Assembly: GCA_028874365.1 (NCBI GenBank)
Contig: JAPPJZ010000062.1
Coordinates: 116,611 to 149,239, forward strand
DNA length: 32,629 bases
Origin: Chloroflexota bacterium
GTDB lineage: Bacteria > Chloroflexota > Dehalococcoidia > Bin125
Direction of reading: 5' to 3'
Shown here: positions 1 to 6,064 of the stretch, one piece after another
Layout of the letters: every line of letters begins with the position of its first letter
Numbering within the stretch: the first letter of the stretch is position 1
Program-made: the position numbers and the translations under genes
Notes under the pieces: generated by a model
Seen by the model: the letters and a program-made list of their open reading frames with translations, nothing else
What the model was told of the DNA's origin: nothing
The model's database searches: none

Positions 1-579
1 CCGTAGGCCAATGTTGACGGCGGCGTTGATCATGGCCTCGATGATCAGGAACACGTAGGCGGGGCCGCTGCCGGAAACTGCCGTGATCTTGTCGATGGCG
101 GACTCGTCCTCGACATAAAGCTGTTGACCCATCGCATCGAGCAGGGCGCTGACGAGGGTGCGCTCCTCGGGCGTGACGTGGGCGGTTGCGGTCCACGCGG
201 TGAATCCCTTGCCGATCTGCGCTGGTGTGTTGGGCATTGCGCGAACGATCCGTTCGGCGCCGGTCGAGGCCTGCACGTCAGCGATTGTCGAGCCAGCCAG
301 GATTGAGATCAGCAGGCGTGAGCCGGTTGCATCGTTGCTGCTCAGTGAACGCAGATCCTGCGGTTTGACGGACAGATAGATGACTTGGCCGTTGGAAACA
401 GCATCGGCCTGATCGGCGGTGACGGAGATGCCGTTGAATTCGCTCGCCAGCCAGTCGCGCCGATCGGCGACGATCTCGCAAACGGTGAGATCGCTCATAT
501 CGACGAGGCCGGCATTGGTGACCGCTCGGATGAAGGTCGCGCCCATCGTCCCGCCGCCGATGACGGCGATCTTGGTCAT
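1..579 (-). CDS. proC: Pyrroline-5-carboxylate reductase, C-terminus cut by window edge
   Basis: Catalyses the last step of proline synthesis, NAD(P)H-dependent reduction of 1-pyrroline-5-carboxylate, in the cytoplasm. The frame reads 193 codons from ATG at 579 and runs off the left edge without a stop. The N-terminus has the Rossmann dinucleotide loop (IGGGTMGATF, residues 8-17). RAMPNTPAQIGKG and ITAVSGSGPAYVFL match the conserved core and the C-terminal family signature. Full-length family members are about 270 residues, so about 75 are missing. The start ATG overlaps the TGA of yggS (ATGA at 579-576), so translation is probably coupled to yggS, a common gene pair. Identity is secure; only the C-terminal dimerisation domain is unseen. 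Confidence 0.95.
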   Translation of the reverse strand, partial: MTKIAVIGGGTMGATFIRAVTNAGLVDMSDLTVCEIVADRRDWLASEFNGISVTADQADAVSNGQVIYLSVKPQDLRSLSSNDATGSRLLISILAGSTIADVQASTGAERIVRAMPNTPAQIGKGFTAWTATAHVTPEERTLVSALLDAMGQQLYVEDESAIDKITAVSGSGPAYVFLIIEAMINAAVNIGLR

Positions 580-1247
580 GCTTGAGCCTCGGGCCGATTG
601 CCGAAGATGGCGCGTCCGATTCGGACCATCGTGGAGCCTTCCTCGATGGCTACAGCGTAGTCGTTGCTCATCCCCATGCTGAGCTCGGGCAGCGATAGCT
701 TCTCGGCCAGCTTTTGCAGGTCGGCGAATACGGGACGGACCTGGTGCGGGTCGACGACCTCCGGTGCGACGGTCATCAGGCCCTTGACATTGAGACGCTC
801 CAGGGCCTCGATCTCTTCCACGGCCTGGGGAACCTCGTCGGGTCTGAATCCGTACTTGGACGCTTCTTGCGCCACGTTCACCTCAAGCAGGATCGGGAGA
901 TCGCGGTCAAGGCGGCGTGCAATCGCTTGGGCGAGGCGGACGCTGTCCACGGACTGCACCGAGGCGAAGCTGCCAGCGTGACGTGCCTTGTTGCGCTGCA
1001 GATGGCCGATCAGGTGGATCTCGATTTCCGCATCAGAAGAGGGGAGTAGTTGCAGCTTGGCCAGGCCCTCCTGGACCCGGTTCTCGCCGAAATGGCGTTG
1101 TCCGTGGGCCGCCGCTTCCGAGATCGCCTCCACCGGGAACGACTTCGATACGGCGATCAGGCTCACCTGGGACGGATTGCGGCCTGCGCGGTGGCAGGCG
1201 TCGGCGATGCGATGGCGAACTTCGTCCAGGTTTGCGCCGATCGACAC
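576..1247 (-). CDS. yggS: YggS/PROSC family PLP-binding protein
   Basis: Cytoplasmic pyridoxal phosphate-binding protein of the YggS/PLPBP family, involved in PLP homeostasis, with an alanine racemase-like TIM barrel fold. The predicted product is 223 residues, the usual family size. The PLP lysine is K35 in LIAVSKSFP, followed by HFGENRVQE, LIGHLQRNK and MGMSNDYAVAIEEGSTMVRIG, all family signatures. The frame is open further upstream to 1445, but that extension overlaps the radical SAM gene and has no family similarity. GTG at 1247 has a GGAG about 8 nt upstream and begins 1 nt after the radical SAM stop, so it is chosen. The gene ends in an ATGA overlap with proC. Confidence 0.93.
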   Translation of the reverse strand: MSIGANLDEVRHRIADACHRAGRNPSQVSLIAVSKSFPVEAISEAAAHGQRHFGENRVQEGLAKLQLLPSSDAEIEIHLIGHLQRNKARHAGSFASVQSVDSVRLAQAIARRLDRDLPILLEVNVAQEASKYGFRPDEVPQAVEEIEALERLNVKGLMTVAPEVVDPHQVRPVFADLQKLAEKLSLPELSMGMSNDYAVAIEEGSTMVRIGRAIFGNRPEAQA

Positions 1248-1248
1248 C

Positions 1249-2994
1249 TCAGACTCCGACGACCGCTTCCGGCGCAACCGATTCCAACGGCACGATGGTG
1301 GGCGAGTAGGAGGGAATCTCGTTGCCGCCGCAGACGCCGCACATATTGCAGCCGATTTCGGGCGGGGGACAGGCGATGGTGGCCTTCTCGCGTCGGTGTT
1401 TCGACAGTTCGCGCTCGAAGAATCGCGCTGTGATCCCGGTCTCAACGGCGGACCACGGTCCGGGGCCGGAACCCCAGGGCAGGGGGCCGTCGAGATTCCA
1501 CTCGCCGGCGGCGCGCATCCATTCGCGGGCCGACGGCGCCTCCATCTCGAGAATCGCGTGGGCGAGGCGCTGGTCGGAGCGCGAGCAGATGTCGTCGATG
1601 CGCGCCCAGGTCGGACTGTCGCCGCGCAGCCGGATGCCGGTGTTGCGGAAGGCCGACTGGAGGATCTGCTGACGGTGCTTGACCAGACCGGCGTCGGACT
1701 GAATCAGTTCCTGGTAGGCCGTGGCTGGCTTGGGCACGAGCGGACCGACCGACATCACCAGTTCGGTTCCGTGTCCGTGAGCGTCGAGCCGTTGCTTGAG
1801 CGCCAATCCGAGGCGGGCCATCTCCTCGACGTCCTCGTCTTCTTCGTCGGGCAGGCCGATCATGAAGTAGAGCTTGAGCCGGTTCATCGCGGCGGCTCCG
1901 ACCTTGTCCGCGGCGTCGATGATGTGGTCCTCGGAGACCGCCTTGTTGATCCGCTGGCGCATGCGCTCGGAGCCGGCCTCGGGCGCGAGCGTCACCGTAC
2001 GGGTTCCGCCGCGGGCGAGGACATCGAGCAGTTCCGGCGCGAGGTTGTCGACGCGCAGGGATGAGACGGAGACGCGTCCGCCGAGGCGGTCGGCCTCTAC
2101 GGCGAGCTCGGCGAGCTGAGGATGATCAGCGACTGCCGCGCCCAGCAGGCCGACGCGCTCGGTCCGCTGCAGGCCTTGCTTGACCTGGTTCAGCAGCGAC
2201 TCGAGCGGACGGTACCGGGGTGGTCGGAAGACATAACCGGCGATGCAGAATCGACAGCCGCGACCGCAGCCGCGCGCAGCTTCGATCAGAGTCATCTGGT
2301 TGAATTCGGTCTCGTCGGTGAGGACCAGCGACATAGCTTCTGTGGTGGAGATGTCGCGCACCCACTGTCGCTCAACACCCTCGCCGGCGCCGCGAGCGGG
2401 GACGTACACGCCCGGGATCCTGGCCAGGGCGTCGAGCTGGTCGGCTCGTGGACTGTAGGCGTACTCGCTGAGCGTGTCGATCAGTTGCTCGAGGATTGGC
2501 TCGGCCTCGCCGATCACAAAGGCGTCGAAGCAGTCTGCCAGCGGCAAGGGATTCGTGATGACGGCGGCGCCGCCAGCGATGATCAAGGGGTCGCCGTCGT
2601 CGCGGTTGATGCTCAAGGGCTCGATCTGCGCGGCCTCGAGCGACCGGACGACGTGGTAGTAGTCGATTTCGTAGGTCAGCGTGTAGGCGACCACGGGGAA
2701 GTCTGCGAGCGGCCGTTGCGACTCGATCGTAATCGGAGCGAGGGAGGGGTCGTCGCCGCGTTCGGTCTTGTGCGGCGGATCGTAGAAGGCGCGTTCGCAG
2801 ACGATGTCAGCTCGTGCGTTGAGCAGCCCGTAGATCGTTTGCAGGCCCAGGTTGGACATGCCGAGGTAGTAGCTGTTGGGGTAGACCAGTGCTACTGGCA
2901 GGCGTCCGCCCCAGTCCTTGACGACTGCGCCGGACTCGGCGGCGCTACGCTGCCGAGCCGTGGCGATTCCGCGTGACAGAGAACGTTGAGCCAT
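1249..2994 (-). CDS. Two-domain radical SAM protein of uncharacterised function (TIGR03960-like)
   Basis: A 581-residue radical SAM protein. Residues 33-170 look like a B12-binding-type Rossmann domain typical of this family (VALVYPNSYYLGMSNLG). The [4Fe-4S] cysteine motif is C243-x3-C247-x2-C250 within EAARGCGRGCRFCIAG, followed by a radical SAM barrel. The C-terminus carries a cysteine-rich knot (C-x6-8-C-x2-C-x2-C near residue 550) that could bind a second metal centre. I recall this architecture from the family often annotated 'TIGR03960 family B12-binding radical SAM protein'. In many genomes it is fused or adjacent to a DUF2344 protein, not seen here. ATG at 2994 has GGAAG just upstream. 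It is followed by yggS after 1 nt. The substrate is unknown. Confidence 0.85.
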   Translation of the reverse strand: MAQRSLSRGIATARQRSAAESGAVVKDWGGRLPVALVYPNSYYLGMSNLGLQTIYGLLNARADIVCERAFYDPPHKTERGDDPSLAPITIESQRPLADFPVVAYTLTYEIDYYHVVRSLEAAQIEPLSINRDDGDPLIIAGGAAVITNPLPLADCFDAFVIGEAEPILEQLIDTLSEYAYSPRADQLDALARIPGVYVPARGAGEGVERQWVRDISTTEAMSLVLTDETEFNQMTLIEAARGCGRGCRFCIAGYVFRPPRYRPLESLLNQVKQGLQRTERVGLLGAAVADHPQLAELAVEADRLGGRVSVSSLRVDNLAPELLDVLARGGTRTVTLAPEAGSERMRQRINKAVSEDHIIDAADKVGAAAMNRLKLYFMIGLPDEEDEDVEEMARLGLALKQRLDAHGHGTELVMSVGPLVPKPATAYQELIQSDAGLVKHRQQILQSAFRNTGIRLRGDSPTWARIDDICSRSDQRLAHAILEMEAPSAREWMRAAGEWNLDGPLPWGSGPGPWSAVETGITARFFERELSKHRREKATIACPPPEIGCNMCGVCGGNEIPSYSPTIVPLESVAPEAVVGV

Positions 2995-3033
2995 CGCTTC
3001 CAGTCTAGGCGCGGCCGAGTCGTGGGATAGCGA

Positions 3034-3519
3034 CTAGTGTTCAGTGTCGCCGCCGATGAGTTGCAATGCGTGCGGGAGTACCGGAGCCAGCGCATCGAGG
3101 TTCTCCCGTACGGCGCGCTCGGAGCCGGGGAGGTTGACGATCAGGGTGCGTTCGGCAATTCCACAGAGGCCGCGAGACAGGGCGGCCATGGGGGTCTTGC
3201 GGAGGCCCTCGGCGCGCATGAGTTCAGCCAGACCGGGAGCGTCGCGCTCGATCACCCGGCGAGTCGCTTCGGGCGTGTTGTCTCGAGGACCGAATCCCGT
3301 GCCCCCAGTCGTCACGATCAGGCTGACGCCTGTCTCCACCCACTGGCGAAGTCGGTCGACGGTCAGATCGGGGTCATCCGGCTGGATCGCGTGGTCGGTG
3401 ACATCGATTCCCAGATTGGCCAGATGTTCTCGGACTGCCGGTCCGGAGGTGTCCTCGCGCTTACCGGTGGCTCCCTGATCGGAGAGGGTGAGGACGGCGG
3501 CGGTGAAGTTGCTGGACAT
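3034..3519 (-). CDS. mogA: MoaB/MogA-type molybdopterin adenylyltransferase
   Basis: Cytoplasmic enzyme of molybdenum cofactor synthesis that adenylylates molybdopterin before metal insertion. The 161-residue product is a single MoCF-biosynthesis domain of normal length. Visible motifs are VLTLSDQGATGKREDTSG at the N-terminus, the substrate loop TTGGTGFGPRDNTPEAT and NLPGSERAVRENLDA near the C-terminus. The MogA and MoaB subgroups cannot be separated by eye, so the symbol is approximate. No clear Shine-Dalgarno precedes ATG at 3519. The gene diverges from mraZ and is separated from the radical SAM gene by 39 nt. No other molybdenum cofactor gene is in the window. Confidence 0.9.
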   Translation of the reverse strand: MSSNFTAAVLTLSDQGATGKREDTSGPAVREHLANLGIDVTDHAIQPDDPDLTVDRLRQWVETGVSLIVTTGGTGFGPRDNTPEATRRVIERDAPGLAELMRAEGLRKTPMAALSRGLCGIAERTLIVNLPGSERAVRENLDALAPVLPHALQLIGGDTEH

Positions 3520-3556
3520 GAGCGTGTGGTATCCGGCGGTTCGTCTGAACGGCGAT

Positions 3557-3619
3557 TAATCCACATTATCCACCGCCGGGCCTCCACAGGGGCAGCTTGT
3601 CCACGGTCAATGTGGATCA
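3557..3619. promoter_or_regulatory. Cluster of DnaA-box-like 9-mers upstream of the dcw cluster
   Basis: Compared with the consensus TTATCCACA, four 9-mers match closely: TAATCCACA at 3557-3565 (8/9), TTATCCACC at 3566-3574 (8/9), TTGTCCACG at 3597-3605 (7/9; 8/9 to the high-GC form TTGTCCACA) and TGATCCACA on the minus strand at 3619-3611 (8/9). A further TCCACA core lies at 3583-3588. The first two are contiguous and the last two face each other across 5 nt. The region is AT-richer than its surroundings and lies in the divergent mogA/mraZ intergenic space. DnaA control of the mraZ-rsmH-ftsL operon is plausible, as DnaA effects on the ftsL operon have been reported in Bacillus. Binding here is inferred only. 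Confidence 0.5.
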
Positions 3620-3676
3620 AGCGGGCGCGGGCGGGTCTCCGACCGGGTCGCGGAGCCGATGTCCCTTCAGTCGGGG

Positions 3677-3706
3677 TTGCAATCCCAAGACTTATGTCAC
3701 TAGAGT
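3677..3706 (+). promoter_or_regulatory. Candidate sigma-70 promoter for the dcw operon
   Basis: TTGCAA at 3677-3682 (4/6 to the -35 consensus) and TAGAGT at 3701-3706 (4/6 to the -10 consensus) are separated by 18 nt. They would place the transcription start near 3713, just before the MraZ box and about 70 nt before mraZ. The match is modest and unsupported by data. Confidence 0.35.
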
Positions 3707-3724
3707 ACGACGAAGACCCAGAGA

Positions 3725-3739
3725 TGGGGCAAAGTGGGG
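3725..3739 (+). promoter_or_regulatory. MraZ box (two TGGGG repeats, 10-bp period)
   Basis: TGGGG at 3725-3729 and again at 3735-3739, separated by CAAAG. MraZ is known to bind tandem TGGGN repeats spaced by 5 nt between its promoter and its start codon, and this arrangement fits exactly. The second repeat reads AAAGTGGGGA, like boxes upstream of mraZ in other phyla. Only two repeats are evident here. This points to autorepression of the operon by MraZ. Confidence 0.6.
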
Positions 3740-3783
3740 AAATCGGCATAACGTGACTCCAAACGCGAATCGGGGCTTTTCAC

Positions 3784-4251
3784 GTGGCGACCGTCGACTT
3801 CACCGGGGAGTACGAACATCGCCTGGACGACCGAGGTCGCTTGGCGATTCCCGCCGCCTATCGGACGTTTTTCGAGCATGGCGGCTTCCTGTTGCCGGGT
3901 CCGGACGGACAGATCGAGCTCTATACGCCAGACGGCTACCAAGCGGAGAAGCTGATACGCGCGGTGGGCGACAAGCGGCGGCCGTCTGCGCGGCGGCTTG
4001 CGCGCAGCTTCTTCGGCCGCGTGCGACGGGTGGAGGTCGATCGCCAGGGGCGGATCTTGATCCCGCCTGCCATGCGGGAGGAGCGCGGTCTGGACGGGGC
4101 CACGGTGGTCGTGGGCATGGGCGAGTACCTCGAAATCTGGAGCGCAGAGACCTGGCGGGCAGAGCAGTCGGCGATAGACGAGGCCTACGCCGACCTGCTG
4201 CAGGATCTTGCAGAGGTGATGGACAGCCAAAACCGGTCGGAGGAATCCTGA
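3784..4251 (+). CDS. mraZ: Transcriptional regulator MraZ
   Basis: DNA-binding regulator of the division and cell wall cluster, acting as a ring-shaped oligomer on repeats in its own promoter. The 155-residue protein shows the two characteristic swapped-hairpin half domains: LDDRGRLAIP near residue 14 and VDRQGRILIP near residue 88, both versions of the DxxGRxxxP motif. Length is normal to slightly long. It starts at GTG 3784, with GGGG 8 nt upstream as a weak ribosome site. It ends with TGATG, its stop overlapping the rsmH start by one base. A two-repeat MraZ box lies 45 nt upstream of the start. It heads the long plus-strand operon. Confidence 0.95.
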   Translation: MATVDFTGEYEHRLDDRGRLAIPAAYRTFFEHGGFLLPGPDGQIELYTPDGYQAEKLIRAVGDKRRPSARRLARSFFGRVRRVEVDRQGRILIPPAMREERGLDGATVVVGMGEYLEIWSAETWRAEQSAIDEAYADLLQDLAEVMDSQNRSEES

Positions 4252-5150
4252 TGGTTTCCTCCAGAGGACATCTCCCGGTGATGCTCGACGAGACGTTGAC
4301 GATGCTTGCGGTTCACCCGGGCGGTCGCTATCTCGACGGCACCGTGGGACTGGGTGGTCACGCAGTGGCGATACTTGAGGCCTCCGCTCCGGACGGCCGG
4401 TTGCTCGGCACCGACGCGGATCCCGATGCGCTGAGCGCGGCCGGCGCTCGGCTGGCGCGGTTCGAAGCACGAGCGACCCTGCGACGCTGCTGGCTGGATC
4501 AGTGCGCGGCCGTCGTGTCCGAAGCACAGATGGCTCCGCTGGACGGAGTGTTGTGTGATCTGGGCGTCTCGTCGATGCAGCTCGACTCGCCCGAGCGGGG
4601 GTTTTCGATCCGATCCGAAGGCCCGCTGGATATGCGGATGGGTCCGAGCGATGAACGCGAGACGGTCACCGCCTACGAGATCGTGAATGAGTGGCCGAGT
4701 GCCGCACTGGCCAATCTGATCTTCGAGTACGGGGAAGAACGCCGATCACGGCGGATCGCGCGCGGGATCGTTGGGCGTCGACCAATCAGCACGACCACCG
4801 AGCTGGCTCAGGCCGTCGTGGATGCGGTCGGCATGCGTCCCGGGGCGCGGATTCATCCGGCCACGCGGGTGTTCCAGGCGATTCGGCTTGAAGTTAACCG
4901 CGAGCTCGAGCGGCTGGCGGCATTTCTCGAACAGGTCCGGGGGATGCTGCGGATCGGTGGACGCCTCGTCGTGATCGCCTTCCACTCGTTGGAGGACCGC
5001 ATCGTGAAGCGGTTCCTGGCGGAGCAATCCATGGGTCCGACGCCGAGCTTCCGCACGCTCACCCGCCGGGTGATGCGGCCATCGGCAGATGAGATTGAGC
5101 GAAACCCTCGGGCGCGCAGCGCGCGCCTACGCGCTGCGGAGGCAATCTGA
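4251..5150 (+). CDS. rsmH: 16S rRNA (cytosine-N4)-methyltransferase RsmH (MraW)
   Basis: SAM-dependent methyltransferase that N4-methylates C1402 of 16S rRNA. The 299-residue product has the SAM-binding loop YLDGTVGLGGHA (28-39), the acidic ribose-binding segment LGTDADPDAL, VLCDLGVSSMQLDSPERGFS and the C-terminal IAFHSLEDRIVKRF. The frame is open upstream to 3597, but the correct start is ATG 4251. It overlaps the mraZ stop by one base, has GGAGG 7 nt upstream, and begins with the conserved HLPVMLDE. The gene ends in the same TGATG arrangement with the next frame, again preceded by GGAGG at a 7-nt spacing. Confidence 0.96.
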   Translation: MVSSRGHLPVMLDETLTMLAVHPGGRYLDGTVGLGGHAVAILEASAPDGRLLGTDADPDALSAAGARLARFEARATLRRCWLDQCAAVVSEAQMAPLDGVLCDLGVSSMQLDSPERGFSIRSEGPLDMRMGPSDERETVTAYEIVNEWPSAALANLIFEYGEERRSRRIARGIVGRRPISTTTELAQAVVDAVGMRPGARIHPATRVFQAIRLEVNRELERLAAFLEQVRGMLRIGGRLVVIAFHSLEDRIVKRFLAEQSMGPTPSFRTLTRRVMRPSADEIERNPRARSARLRAAEAI

Positions 5151-5530
5151 TGTCTCAGCAGCACTGGCAACACTGGCAGCCCGCTTGTGGGGCGATAGAA
5201 CAGGAGCAGCACGAGCGCCGGGAGCGCGCTCGGAGATCGTTGAGCGGATCGTGCGCAGGGGACTATTCAACAGCCAATACAGTGAAGGAGAAGCCCCGCC
5301 GCCAACCCACTAGCTCACGGTTGCCCATGGCCTTGCGTCATGGCGAACGTGGACTACGTCCCCCTGTCTGCGCGCACGGTCCGCTCAACGATTACCGAGC
5401 GCTCCCACACCAGACGCAGGTGTGTCCCGTTCACTCTACGTCGATTTTGCCTGGTCGGAGCGTCGATCCGAAGAGTTTCCGTAACCGTCCACGCGTCGGA
5501 ACCTCGCGTCGATCTGCATCGTTCCGATGA
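5150..5530 (+). CDS. Orphan 126-residue frame between rsmH and ftsL
   Basis: Not recognised. The frame starts at ATG 5150, which overlaps the rsmH stop (TGATG), and has a strong GGAGG at 5138-5142 with 7-nt spacing, almost identical to the rsmH start context. It ends at TGA 5528-5530, overlapping the ftsL ATG at 5527. The predicted protein is basic, rich in Arg, Ser and Pro, with a Gln/Trp-rich start (MSQQHWQHWQP), four Cys and no membrane segment. By hand count about 60-65% of third positions are G or C, which does not decide coding. It may be a real lineage-specific division protein, a short coupled peptide relaying ribosomes to ftsL, or noncoding sequence after a chance start. No other frame here is better. 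The 376 nt between rsmH and ftsL are otherwise empty. Confidence 0.42.
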   Translation: MSQQHWQHWQPACGAIEQEQHERRERARRSLSGSCAGDYSTANTVKEKPRRQPTSSRLPMALRHGERGLRPPVCAHGPLNDYRALPHQTQVCPVHSTSILPGRSVDPKSFRNRPRVGTSRRSASFR

Positions 5531-6039
5531 CAACGGCGAGACCGAGGACGACGCTCGATGCGTCATTGCCCACCTCTGCGGCCAGCGATGCGCACCACGC
5601 GCTGCCCAGCCCGGTGCTTCCTCGACGACCTCGTTACACGGGGCGGATGCCGGCCTGGGCCTGGCTGGCGGTGTTCGGCCTCTGCATCGCGGCCGCGCTC
5701 CCGGTGATTCGAACGTCGAGCGTGACGGAGAGCGGAACCGAGTTGAGAGCGCTTGAGGCGGAACGCGAACGGCTGAACTCGGAGATTCGGTCGCTGGCCG
5801 CGCATGTGGGTCAGCTCGGATCGCTGGCGCGGGTGAAGGAGCAGGCGGTAGAGCGGCTCAACATGGTGCCGGCTCGACCGACGGTGGTGCTGGAGGTTGA
5901 CCAGTCGCCGCCAGCACGGACGCTTCCGGCTCGCTTCCTGCCGGCGTGGGGCGAAGCGCTCAGCGGTGCGCAGCAACCCTCGGCTGAAGCGGGCTCATCG
6001 GTCTGGCGCTCGATTTTCGACGTCCTGATTTACGAGTAG
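5527..6039 (+). CDS. ftsL: FtsL-like septum protein (single membrane segment plus coiled coil)
   Basis: Bitopic divisome protein expected to link FtsQ and FtsB partners to FtsI/FtsW. The 170-residue product has a Pro/Arg-rich cytoplasmic leader (1-41, ending RRPRYTGRM), one membrane helix around 43-62 and an extracytoplasmic heptad-like coiled coil at about 70-110 (ELRALEAERERLNSEIRSL). ERLNMVPARPTVVLEVD follows and resembles the end of FtsL proteins. Position between rsmH and ftsI supports the call. ATG 5527 overlaps the stop of the preceding frame. ATG 5647, just before the membrane helix, is an alternative but has no usable ribosome site. Assignment rests on topology and context, because FtsL is poorly conserved. 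Confidence 0.8.
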   Translation: MTTARPRTTLDASLPTSAASDAHHALPSPVLPRRPRYTGRMPAWAWLAVFGLCIAAALPVIRTSSVTESGTELRALEAERERLNSEIRSLAAHVGQLGSLARVKEQAVERLNMVPARPTVVLEVDQSPPARTLPARFLPAWGEALSGAQQPSAEAGSSVWRSIFDVLIYE

Positions 6040-6064
6040 CCCGCGGAACAGAGAGGACAGGACA

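Noticed and set aside
3520-3783. Origin of replication, based on the DnaA-like boxes
   Set aside because: No dnaA, dnaN or gyr genes and no AT-rich unwinding region nearby; a regulatory role fits better.
3597-4250. N-terminal extension of RsmH from 3597
   Set aside because: It overlaps mraZ in another frame, has no family similarity, and ATG 4251 has a strong ribosome site and the conserved HLPVMLDE start.
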